64,000 nucleotides of DNA, from assembly GCA_027886175.1 (NCBI GenBank), contig JAJNNQ010000100.1, positions 2,333,501 through 2,397,500 of the forward strand, in the 5' to 3' direction. Positions 55,265-64,000 of the stretch are shown here, piece by piece (within the stretch, counting starts at the first letter, position 1; every line of letters starts with the position of its first letter). The notes under the pieces were generated by a model that did not search any database, was not told the origin of the DNA, and saw nothing but the letters and a program-made list of their open reading frames with translations. This DNA is from Phylloscopus collybita (taxonomy: Eukaryota > Chordata > Aves > Passeriformes > Phylloscopidae). The position numbers were made by a program, and so were the translations under genes.

Positions 55265-58200
55265 GTGAGCCAGACCCCAGGGGGCTGGGTGTTGGAGAGG
55301 ATGAAGTAGCTAGGCCCTGCAGAGATGATTTATTAGTAAAAGATTCTAAGAGTATGAAACCCACAAGAGGAATAGAATTGAAAGCAAAATTTGAACTTTG
55401 TAAGATGCTGGGCAGGAAGAAGGTGATTGGATAGCTGAAAAGACTTGGCTGGGTGAGTCAGTGACACCCCTGCCAAGAGAAAAGGATGAATAAAGGGTTG
55501 GACCTTCTCAGGTATCAGGGATAAGGTGGTTTTTCAGGATTTTGGTATGTAGAGTAGTATTGTAATGTTGTAGTTCCCATAGGCTGTATGTAGATTCTGT
55601 AGGTTTTGTATCTTGAGGTGATTGGTTGATGCTCATTAGCGTATTCACGATAGAAAGGGTTAAAATGGAACGTAACAGGTAACTCGCCCCTTCTCTTGCC
55701 CCTTCTCTTGGACCCTCTTGCTCCTGCCTCTTGCCCTCATGGACTCTTTGCGCTCCTGCTCCTGAATCCCTGGACTCTTCCCCAGTCAGGCTGCCTTCCC
55801 ACGACCAATAAACCACGTGTCCCAAAGAGTATCCTGGTCTGCAGATCATCTCTCTCGTCGGACGCAACCAGCGTGCTTTCTAATAGCTGGGGATGTGTTG
55901 GAGAGGAAGAAGCAGGAAGACTTGGTAGAGATAGTTTATTAGTGAAAGATTTTAAGAGTATGAAACCTACAAAAGAGATAGAATTAAAAGCGAGATTTGA
56001 ACTGTAGAAGTGCTAAGCGAGAAGAGAGCAATTAAGCCAGACGAAAGAGAGAGCTAAGTGATTGAGCACACCCCTGCCAAAACAACAACAAAAAAATAAA
56101 TAAAGACTTAGACCTCCTCAAGTATCAAAAAAAAAGGTGGTTTTTCAAGTTTTTAGCATGTAGATTAGTATAGCAATATAGTAGTCCCTATAGACTGTAT
56201 GTAAATTCTGTAAGTTTTGTGTCTTGAAATAATTAGTTGATGCTCATTAGAATATTCATGATAGGAGGAGTTAAAATAAAACGTAACAAGTAACTCAGCC
56301 CCTTTTTTTGCTCTCTTGCTCCCTAAAATTCCTGCCCCATTAAATCTCTAGACTCTCCTAATTAAGCTGCCTTCCCACTAGCAATAAATCAAGTGTCCCA
56401 GAGAGTATCCTAGTCTTCAGATCATCTCTCTCTTCAGACACCAACAACGAGCTCTAATAGGGATGGACCTGGCTGCTCCCCCCGAGCAGCAGCCTGTGCC
56501 CTGCCCCTCGGTGGCTTTTGCCTTGCACCCCTCTCCTGGCCCCCTCTCCACCCCCGGTGCTTCTCTCCTCTCCCTCTCCCTCTCCCTCTCCCTCTCCCTC
56601 TCCCTCTCCCTCTCCCTCTCCCTCTCCCTCTCCCTCTCCCTCTCCCTCTCCCTCTCCCTCTCCTCTCCCTTCTTCCCTCTCCTTGTTCCCATTCCCGGGG
56701 CTCGGTGTCCCCATCTCCTGTCCCCGCTGATGCTCACGGAGGTGCCAGTGGCTCACACGTGCCCAGGGCCCCGTGGCTGTGCCCCCCCAGCCCTGCCTGG
56801 TCTCCGGGACTCGGCGGCTCCGTGTCAGGCTGGATGGAGCAAATGGAGCGTGAGCAGCAGCAACAGGGCTTGTTTTGGCTCTGGGGCTCCGTGCCTGTCT
56901 CTGGAGCTCAGTTTCTGCTGGAGCTTCCTTGGCTCTTCCCCTTCTCCCTCTGCCTTTGGTTGCCCTCCTGCCAGGGAGCAAGGAAAGAGCAGCACAAGGC
57001 AGGGATGACAAAATGGATGCTTCCCTCTCCCTCTCCCTCTCCCTCTCCCTCTCCCTCTCCCTCTCCCTCTCCCTCTCCCTCTCCCTCTCCCTCTCCCTCT
57101 CCCTCTCCCTCTCCCTCTCCCTCTCCCTCTCCCTTCTCCTCTCCTCTCCTCTCCTCTCCTCTCCTCTCCTCTCCTCTCCTCTCCTCTCCTCTCCTCTCCT
57201 CTCCTCTCCTCTCCTCTCCTCTCCTCTCCTCATGCAGGTCACATCCTTGTCTTTAATAAATTATTTTTAATTTTTTTTTCCCCTGTTTCAGAGAGGATTT
57301 GGACCAAGAGGAGAAGGCCAGGTTTGGGGAGCTCTGCAGCAGCGAGAACGGGAAGGGCAGGGAGTGGTTTGCCAGATACGTGAGCGCCCAGGTAAGGGGA
57401 GCCCTGGGGAGGCAGCAGGGAGCCTGCCTGGGCTTTTGCAACAGCCTCAGGCCAGGGGGGTTTATTTTTATATCCCAGAGAACTATTTTTGGCAGGCAGG
57501 AACGCAAAGAAAGTGAGGAACCACAGCAGAGAGCGAATAAATCCATTTGGAGCAGTTAAATATGCACTCAGTGCAACGTGGGAGAGAAGTCACTCGTTTT
57601 ACTTAAAATTAAATCCTGCCAGCACTCAGACACATCCTATTCCCTAAAAAAAAACCCCAAAAAAACCCCAAAACCAAACCAAAACAAAAAAAAAAAAAAC
57701 AAAAAAAAAACCAATCAAAAAACCAAAACCAACCAAACAAAAAACCAAACCAACCAAACAAAAACAACAAAAAAACACCCCAAAACCAATTAAAAACCCC
57801 AAACCAGACAGGCACAATGCCGTCTCTGAGGGGGAGACCCAGCCATGAGTGCTCTTTTTCCCCCCTGCCCGTGGTGGGGAGGGTCCCAGGGGGCTGAGGA
57901 GGTTCCTGCTGCTGTGCTGAACCCTTGGGCTCTGTCCCTGCAGCGCTGCAACTCCAAGTGCGTGTCGGAGCAGACCTTCTACCGCCTGATGCAGTCCTTC
58001 GCCCTCGTGCTCTTTGAGTAAGTCCTGGGGGCACTCTGGGGCTCTGTGGGAACCCCCAAAGGGCCCTCTGTGGGGATCCCCACAAGGCAGAGCTGTGGTG
58101 GGGTTCCCATCACGGGCTGAGCCCTCCCTCTGTGTCAGGTGTCACCAGATGGACGATTTCAGCCCAGCCAAGAACCTCATGACCATGTGCTTCACCTACT

Positions 58201-61200
58201 ACTACATAGGTAAGGGGAGCTGCACCCACCCCTGTGTGGAGGCTCTGCTGGTTTGAAAGGTGTCCTGTGCATGGGGAAAGGTGTTGGAGGGGGTGTCCTA
58301 GGTGGGAAGGAGCCCAGAATCCATGCAAACCTCGGGTTGTGGTGCTGCTTTGTCTGGGAATATTTGCATGTGACAACCCCCAGATGATCCCAGCCCCTGG
58401 GGGTGGGATGTGAACACCCCAGCCCAGAAGCACCTTGGTTTATTGTTTGGTGTGTGGTGGTCGCTCCTCCATGGGGATTTTCTATCTAAAATGGGAACGG
58501 GGAGGATGAAAACAAAAACCTGCAGGAACTGGGATGGGATCTTGGGTGTTTCCATCTCCTGGTGGTGCGTGGTGGAGCTGGATGCAGGTCCTCAGGAGCT
58601 GGCAGCACTCAGGGTCGTGGGCCCACTGAGCTCCTGGCACATTTTCCCCAGGGAAACCTCAGGCCCTGCCCTTGGAGGCCAAGGAGAAGCCCACGGGCAG
58701 CATCGACTCCTACCTGAAGTCAGCCAACACCTGGCTGGCCGAGAAGAAGGACATCGCAGAGAGGCTGCTGAAGAACACCTCGGCCAAGACAGAGAATGTC
58801 AAGGGCTTCTTTGGGGGCCTGGAGACCAAACTGAAGGGTCCTGCCACCAAAAGGAGCGAGTGGGTACCCTCGGGTGGGCAGGGGGCAGGGCAGGCACCCT
58901 TATCGTGAGCAAGCCAGGGGTGTAGGGTCACCGTGGGGCTGCCATGGCCATGAGAGGTCATCTCTAGCCTGGCCCCATGCTTTAGTCACTGTCACCTCAT
59001 GGTCTGGGAGTCCTGTTTCCCTTGGCCATTGTCCTGATTCTTCCTAATTTGTCTCCAAACCGAGACAGCCGTGGAGTTGTGGGGTTCCAAACCCGTGATT
59101 TTCTGCATCATCTCCGTACTGGGTCTGAGGGGAGGGACATCGCTGTCCCTTTGTCACCTTTCTGCCCCTGGGCATGGTGGCATGGGATCAGGGGGTCTTT
59201 CAGATGAGGTTCCCTTTGCCAGGGGGGCCATGGGCTGTTGGGGAACAGGATTTTTGGAGCTGACATTGATTTCTTGTGCCACAGCGAAGGTGAAGAGAAA
59301 CCAAAGGAGAAGCTGAAGAAGACGGGTGAGTGCAGCCAGCATCGCTGGAGTAGGCATGGCCAAGGCATCCCTGGGGAAGGAGAGAGGGTTGCAAATGCTG
59401 GAATTCCTCAGGGCTGGGTTTGAAATTCCAGTCACAACTCCTGTCCTGCGAGGATCTTGTCCTCAGTGTCACAGGCTGCAGAGGTTTGGGCAGCCACTGC
59501 CTCTGAGCTCTGGTGGTGCACCAGGCCCCCCCCAGTGCCTCTGTGTGTGCTCACAGAGGTCCAGCCCCTCCAGGATCCTCCTGGAACATCCCTGCCTTCA
59601 TCAGGGCTGATCCCTGCCCTCTTCCCTGACCCCTGTCAGCTCCTCTTCCCCTTGCTGTGGATGTCCAGAGGATGTGTTTGGTTCTCAAACCTTCCCAGCT
59701 GCTCAGCCACCCAACTGGGAGCGGGCACAAAATCCACACGTGGGTGGGAGGGTGGGATTGTCCCCCAGGTGCTGGCATCTGACTGTGTCCCCACAGTGTC
59801 CCTGCAGAGCCCTGAGGAGGAGAAGAAAGGGGAGAAGATCTACCTGTACATGCACCTCAAGCAGCAGCCCATCTGGTAAAGCCCCGGGGCCAGCTGGCTC
59901 CTGCCTGGGGAGGGGTTTGTCCTGCTGGCCACGTGTCCCCAGATGTCCACAGGTGCCCCCACCAGAGCTGGTCTTGGCTTTGGCACGTTCCTTGTGCTAA
60001 TGAGAGCGTGTTTGCAGCCCCCAAAGGGCTGCTCCAGAAACCTGCCAGGTTTGTTTGGCCCATCCTGACCCTTGGGAGGACTCAGGGATGGGCTGGGGCC
60101 AGATTGTGGAATCCTGGAATGGTTTGGGTTGGAAAGGCCCATAAAGCTCATGGCAGGGACACCTTCTCCTGTCCCAGGCTGCTCCAAGCCCCATCCAACC
60201 TGGCCTTGGGCACTTCCAGGGATCCAGGGGCAGCCACAGCTTCTCTGGGCATCCTGTGGGTGTTCCTAATTATAAAATCCCAACTGGCCATCCCCAACAG
60301 CTCCCTCCCTCCCCTCCCTCCCTGCAGGCACAACCTGCGGTTCTGGAACGCCGCCTTCTTCGACGCCGTGCACTGCGAGCGCAGGAAGAGGTCCCCCACC
60401 ACCAGGTAGGACATGTCCCTGTGGGATCAGGAGACTCCCTGTCCCCTCCAGCCCCACCAGGGCACTGCTCCCAGCAGCCCTGAGCCTGTCCCACCCTGGG
60501 GGAATGCTCTGCTTTCCATCCCCGACTGGAAACCTGCTGGGAGCGGTGGGATCTGCAGCCTGGCAGGGGTGTGGGAGCAGGAAGCTTTTCTTGCTTGTTG
60601 GTGCAGCGTTTTTTGGAGGAACCAAGCCCTAGAGAAGTGGCCAGAAATCCCAGCCAGGGCTCAGGTTGGTGGTGCTGAGTTTGCCAGCAGCTCTGGGAGG
60701 TGCTGGGTGCAGCCACTGGGGAGGTGCAGTGGATGGAGGGGATGTCCCCAGCTGTCCCCAGGTGAAGTACTGCCCCCCTTTCCTGCCCCCCTAGCAGATT
60801 CTGGGGAGCTTTGGGTGGGCTAGGCTTCAAGGATAGGGAAAAGAGACCCAAAAGAGGCTCCTTACCTCAAGGGAATATTCCAAGGCTTTATTCTCAAAGG
60901 AGTCCCAGGCAAAGAGGGAGAACATGGAGGAGCAGGGTTTTTATCCAGTCCCTGTCTGGGATAGGATACCCGGCACAGAGCCATGGGTCAGAGATAAGGG
61001 GAAGGTAGGGTTAAACTACATGGTTACAGGCTCTGAAAGACCACTTCCCCGGGAAATACAACACCCAGGAGGGACAACCTGCAGCCAGCAAGGAGAGAAC
61101 CTGGGGGTGGTGGCACTGCCAGCCCCCAAAGTTGTGCTCAGCCTGCCAGGAGAGGGGCAGCTCGTGTCGGGGGGCTGCAGAAGTGGGTGAGACACTCGCC

Positions 61201-62277
61201 AGGCTTGTGCCCATCTCTTGCTCCACCCCGGAGCTGTGTCAGGGCTCCGGGGCCGCAGTTTCCCCCTCCTGGCCGGTGCCTCCCGCTGTCTCTCAGGCTC
61301 TGAGCTCCCGGGGTGGAATCTCTGTCTCTGCAGCACCCCGGGGCTCTGAGCTCTCGGGTGGAGCATCCCAGCCGCCCCTTTTGGCAGCGCTGAGAGCCTT
61401 TGGAGCAGCGAGCCCCCCTCCCTGTGCCCTCCCCAAAGCCCCAGCTCAGCCGCAGCAGCCCTGGCTCGCACCCTGGGATGCTGTGCCAGGATCAATCCCT
61501 GCTCTCCCCTTTATTGCTTTCCTTTTTTTTCCCCTCTCCCGAGCAAGCACGGGAAGAGCCTATCGAGCAGCGGCAATGTGACCATAACTGCATTTGCTTT
61601 GATTAAGCCCCAAATTAGCAGCAGCAAATGCCTCACAAGGACAGACGCCACCGGCAGCTGCTCCCTGCTCCCAGTGCCTTTCCCAATTAATCTGATGGCT
61701 GAGTCTGCCCGGGCTGCAGGAAGGAGCCTGGCTAACAAAGGAGCTTTGGGAACTGCAGCCTGGAGTACCCTGAGCATCTCGGGGGGGTTGGGAGGTGGCA
61801 GTGACACCCCCGAGTCCTCTGGAGAAGATGCAGAATCCTGGCAGTGAGCTCCGTGCTGGGCTGAGGGTTGAAATCCCTGCAGGGATGGTCGGGTTTGGAA
61901 TTCCAGGTCGGTCCTTGGCCGTGGCAGATGTCCAGGAGGTCCGTGGGGATGGGGTTGAAGCCATCTCTGTGCTGGGGTGACCAGGACATCCCTGGGGTGG
62001 CCGGGCTTTGTCCTCCCGGGGCTGCAGTGAGGCCTGGGGGAGGTTTTACCTCCTCTGGGTGGGGAGGGCAAGGGGAGGGGGGGGCAGGACTCAGAACTAA
62101 ACTCCTCTTTTTCTCTCTCTTTCCTCTTCTCTGTGCCTCTAACAACCTTCTCCCGTCTCTTCTTCTCTCCGTTCCCCTCCATCCCTCTGTCTTGCATGAT
62201 CCTTTCACGCGCCACTTTTGTCGGCCCCGTTTCTGCCGCCGCTCCAGAGGGAACGCTGGGGAGGAAGAGGAGAAGAG
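54921..62277 (+). CDS. KIAA0513: KIAA0513 homologue (3' end beyond window)
   Basis: A conserved vertebrate protein of unclear molecular role. The human form is brain-enriched, reported to interact with KIBRA and HAX1, and as I recall carries an SBF2-type domain. Joined coding exons: 54921-55264, 57292-57391, 57944-58017, 58139-58209, 58652-58859, 59285-59325, 59797-59875, 60328-60405, 62248-62277. All have GT/AG ends and consistent phase, giving 341 codons plus two bases. Visible: [15 protein letters not shown] start, an acidic Ser-rich N-terminus ([28 protein letters not shown]), then the conserved core beginning [20 protein letters not shown] and reaching [14 protein letters not shown]. The family is about 411 aa, so about 70 C-terminal residues should lie to the right of 64000. 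Confidence 0.93.
55290..55870 (+). mobile_element. solo LTR 1 in KIAA0513 intron
   Basis: Starts TGTTGGAGAGG and ends CAACCA, close to the TGTTGG...CCAACA inverted ends of its neighbour. It carries an AATAAA (in GACCAATAAACCACG, about 55805), preceded by a C/T-rich block and followed by an R/U5-like GTCCCAAAGAGTATCCTGG. About 581 bp. No retroviral coding sequence is present. The family cannot be named from sequence alone. Confidence 0.75.
55896..56446 (+). mobile_element. solo LTR 2, tandem to LTR 1
   Basis: The same LTR family: TGTTGGAGAGG start, CCAACA end, AATAAA (in GCAATAAATCAAGTG, about 56383). It is separated from LTR 1 by 25 bases, and a similar 20-25 base tail (TCTAATAG...GGATG) follows both copies, which suggests a tandem duplication of LTR plus flank. 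It is more A-rich than LTR 1, with many G-to-A differences. Confidence 0.75.
56563..56664 (+). repeat. (TCTCCC)n array
   Basis: About 17 units of CTCTCC, pure C/T on the + strand. Confidence 0.97.
57021..57230 (+). repeat. (TCTCCC)n followed by (CTCCT)n array
   Basis: About 113 bases of hexamer run straight into about 97 bases of CTCCT pentamer, all pyrimidine on the coding strand. The array ends 61 bases before the KIAA0513 exon that starts at 57292. Confidence 0.97.
57292..57391 (+). CDS. KIAA0513: KIAA0513 coding exon 2
   Basis: Residues 115-148: G, then [33 protein letters not shown]. Acceptor CCCCTGTTTCAG, donor CAG|GTAAGG. Nearly identical to human as I recall it. Confidence 0.95.
57643..57805 (+). 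repeat. A/C-only low-complexity tract
   Basis: AAAACCAAACCAAAC-like sequence with almost no G or T, inside the KIAA0513 intron between coding exons 2 and 3. It is the strand complement of a G/T tract like the one at 41417. Confidence 0.92.
57944..58017 (+). CDS. KIAA0513: KIAA0513 coding exon 3
   Basis: Residues 149-172 plus two bases: [24 protein letters not shown]. Acceptor GTCCCTGCAG, donor GA|GTAAGT. Confidence 0.95.
58139..58209 (+). CDS. KIAA0513: KIAA0513 coding exon 4
   Basis: Residues 173-196 plus one base: [24 protein letters not shown]. Acceptor CTGTGTCAG, donor G|GTAAGG. Confidence 0.95.
58652..58859 (+). CDS. KIAA0513: KIAA0513 coding exon 5
   Basis: Residues 197-265 plus two bases: [20 protein letters not shown], then [20 protein letters not shown] and [16 protein letters not shown]. 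Acceptor TTTTCCCCAG. The donor GA|GTGGGT was preferred over TGG|GTACCC because it restores the family spacing before EEKPKEK. Confidence 0.9.
59285..59325 (+). CDS. KIAA0513: KIAA0513 coding exon 6 (41 nt)
   Basis: Residues 266-279 plus one base: [14 protein letters not shown], a charged linker. Acceptor TTGTGCCACAG, donor G|GTGAGT. It aligns without gaps to the human linker as I recall it (EEDENKPQEK). Confidence 0.88.
59797..59875 (+). CDS. KIAA0513: KIAA0513 coding exon 7
   Basis: Residues 280-305 plus two bases: [26 protein letters not shown]. Acceptor TGTCCCCACAG, donor TG|GTAAAG. Confidence 0.94.
60109..60265 (-). mobile_element. CR1 LINE 3' end in KIAA0513 intron
   Basis: Antisense CR1: TGGAATCCTGGAATGGTTTG, then GGTTGGAAAGGCCCATAAAG, then CCATCCAACCTGGCCTTGGG, then CTTCCAGGGATCCAGGGG. 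It lies about 60 bases before the next exon. Confidence 0.85.
60328..60405 (+). CDS. KIAA0513: KIAA0513 coding exon 8
   Basis: Residues 306-331 plus two bases: [26 protein letters not shown]. The acceptor is a long CTCCC pyrimidine tract ending CCTGCAG; donor AG|GTAGGA. Confidence 0.95.
60797..61130 (-). mobile_element. possible LTR fragment on - strand
   Basis: Read on the - strand, a GAGAATAAAGCCTTGGAATA stretch (a poly(A)-signal-like R region, about 60880-60900 on +) followed by TAAGGAGCCTCTTTTGGGTC resembles an avian LTR R/U5. Boundaries and target-site duplication are not clear. Confidence 0.3.
61131..62247. other. KIAA0513 intron 8, part with possible conserved element
   Basis: No exon is seen. 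About 61540-61720 is unique sequence with AACTGCATTTGCTTTGATTA, CAAATTAGCAGCAGCAAATG and CCAATTAATCTGATGG motifs typical of a conserved intronic enhancer; conservation is untested. Confidence 0.35.
62248..62277 (+). CDS. KIAA0513: KIAA0513 30-nt microexon
   Basis: Ten codons: [10 protein letters not shown] plus AG of the next codon (residues 332-341), matching the [11 protein letters not shown] segment that follows SPTT in the human protein as I recall it. Acceptor CCGCCGCTCCAG, donor AG|GTGTGT. Inclusion or skipping both keep the frame. Confidence 0.85.
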
Positions 62278-64000
62278 GTGTGTCTGTCCCTGTCCTTCCT
62301 TAGTCTCCACAGGCTGATGCTCACTTCGGGCCCAGATCCTGCCCTGGGGAAGGGGGGGGGATGTGTTTTGGGGGGCTCTGCAAGGCCCTTTCTCCATGGA
62401 GGAGGAGCAGCTGCTAGAGGTTGGAGCTCGAGCATCGCCCTCCCCAAGGGGTTTGGATTGGCTCCTCTTTCATGTGGTTTTTAAAAAGGAGCCTGAATGG
62501 TTTCAAGCTGTGATATTTTTTTGCTGGGAACATCCCTCTGGGCAGGTTTTGGACTCCAACTGAGCCTCTTTGTGTAGAAAGCATCCCCCCTCTCCTGTCC
62601 TTCCTGCTTGCTCCTGGCTTCTGCTGCCACTCAGAGGTGCTGGGGATCCTTTGCCAGCTGGAAAAGCTGGTCCTTCTGCATCTTAAATGCTCTTTTCTGC
62701 TGCCATCCCTTAACAAAATTAAAACTGCAGATGTGAGGGGGGGGGGCTGCATGTCACAGCTGGGAGCGTGTCCTTGGGGCCAGGAGCTGTCAGCAGGGCA
62801 GGGGAGCAGTCACTGCTCCCTTGGAGTGTGGGATCCGGGGGCAAATCCCTGATGGTCTTAGCAAGAGGATGAGGATTTTTTGGGAGCCTGGCAGTGAATT
62901 TTCTGTGTGGCTGAGGAATGTCCTGGCGAAGGGATGGTGTAAATATCACTGCTGGGGTTTGCTGTGCAGGGGGGGAAACGCTGCTGCTGCTGCTGCTGCT
63001 CCTGCTGGAAGAGGAAAGGGTTGATGGAGAGTTCTCAGCACTTCCAGGCACAGCAAGGATACCCCAAAACACAACCCCACAGCCCAGGGGGGTTCCTCAC
63101 CCCTGTGCCTGTCCTGCTGGGCCAGTGTGGAGATCAAAGGCTTTGAGTGGAGCCACATGTGGGTTTTCTCCCCTCCCAGGCATGTTACTCTCCAGTAATA
63201 AGCCAGAAACACGGCCAAATTTTTTGAGGGGGATCATTTTGATAATGTTTTTTCTCCCTTCTTCCTCCCTCCAAAACATAAAAAGGCAGGAAAGAAAAGA
63301 GCTACAAACATGCTTCTTCTGTAAGTGAGCCAGTGGGGTCTGTGAAGTTTTGCATCCAGATTTCAAAGCCCCTTAATTTGATTCTTCCCCTCTCCTTTCA
63401 GCCCCTACATTTGGCTGTGGGTTTTATTTGCTCTCCTAAGCTTTATCAGAGAGAAATTACACCTTCTTTTCTTTAAAAAAAAATATTTAATAAATCCCCT
63501 GAAGCATATTGTGCACATTTCCAGAGCCCTGCAAACAGCGAGCTGGTGGCTGGTGGCTGGAGGCTCGGCTCAGCAGCTTTGCACGTTGGGGTTGGGGTGA
63601 TTTAGTGGGGACTGGCTCCCTTTGTGGGGTCAGCCTGGCTGAGCACCCATCCTCTTCCACTTCCAGCCACCCTGGGGCTGAGCCAACCTCACTGAATTTC
63701 GGGTGAGACCCCCTCTATCCCACCCAGCACCGCTCCCCCTCCCTCCTGCTTGGTATTACGGCGAGCTACAAGTGTCTGTTCCTCTCCTGCTGTTCTCCTC
63801 TTCCTTCTCCTCCATTTTTCTTCTGCCTCTCCCTGTTTCTCCTGGCTTTTCCTCCTCTTATCCTTGGCTGTAAGCTCACCTGGTTCTCGGGAAGGGGCTG
63901 GCTTCACCGTGGAGCTGGAGTTTCCCTGGCATGCGTGCACCCAGCCCTGCTGCCACCACGCTGAGTGACACCCCTGTGGCACAGGCTTTATCCCCGGGGT
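62278..64000. other. KIAA0513 intron after the microexon; final exons not in window
   Basis: I searched for the expected continuation (EKWCHMTQEER-like) in all three + frames and did not find it, so the last exons should be to the right. A (CTG)n run of about seven units (62981-63002) and an A/T-rich stretch (63473-63500) are present. Confidence 0.5.
62981..63002 (+). repeat. (CTG)7 microsatellite
   Basis: A short CTG trinucleotide run in an intron of KIAA0513; CAG on the other strand. Confidence 0.85.

Noticed and set aside
56454..57242. Arg/Glu-repeat frame on the - strand and Ser/Leu/Pro frames on +
   Set aside because: Translations of (TCTCCC)n and (CTCCT)n arrays.
58860..58866. Alternative donor TGG|GTACCC for KIAA0513 coding exon 5
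   Set aside because: It would break the reading frame into the next exon, whereas GA|GTGGGT restores [10 protein letters not shown] and family spacing.
62278..64000. Final KIAA0513 exons inside the window
   Set aside because: No segment in any + frame reads like the expected C-terminal continuation, so the gene is called partial.

Overview
The window is vertebrate nuclear DNA, almost certainly from a bird and plausibly a songbird. Many CR1 LINE 3' ends are scattered on both strands, the genes have short exons and compact introns, and there are LTR and minisatellite blocks. No bacterial, viral or organellar gene structure is seen. Two protein-coding genes can be reconstructed exon by exon, both on the + strand, plus one tRNA gene.

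Region 1 (1-7505) is intergenic: homopolymer runs, an A/T-only tract, CR1 copies and some unique sequence with the look of conserved non-coding DNA. Region 2 (7506-28304) starts with an elongator tRNA-Met(CAU) gene and its Pol III terminator. A CpG-rich promoter follows, with two CCAAT boxes and a GC box, and then the complete FBXO31 gene (SCF ubiquitin-ligase substrate receptor). I find ten coding exons, all with consistent reading phase and GT/AG junctions. They give 570 aa, or 541 aa if an in-frame 87-nt cassette exon is skipped. A canonical poly(A) signal lies 118 nt after the stop.

Region 3 (28305 to about 50000) has no gene I can support. It is an unusually dense repeat field: a transposed 270-bp duplication carrying a poly(A)-site-like motif, a 14-bp and a 27-bp minisatellite on either side of a strong CTCF-like motif, (GGAT)n, a 420-bp G/T tract, (TTTTA)21, a CTGTCC-type hexamer array and a degenerate tandem array with a unit of about 84-90 bp. 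Region 4 (about 50060-54774) holds a CpG island that may be the KIAA0513 promoter, a 16-bp minisatellite and a second GGAT array.

Region 5 (54775-64000) holds the 5' and middle part of KIAA0513: nine coding exons, 341 codons plus two bases. It ends with a 30-nt microexon; the last exons lie beyond the window. Two adjacent LTRs with a G-to-A-biased difference pattern and long C/T tracts sit in its second intron.

The two genes are not functionally linked as far as the sequence shows. As I recall the human map, FBXO31 and KIAA0513 are both on 16q24 but about 2 Mb apart and in opposite orientation. The repeat-rich interval may therefore contain a rearrangement breakpoint. I found no convincing new biological system. 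The most interesting items are the FBXO31 cassette exon, the LTR pair, the repeat/CTCF field and the degenerate tandem array.
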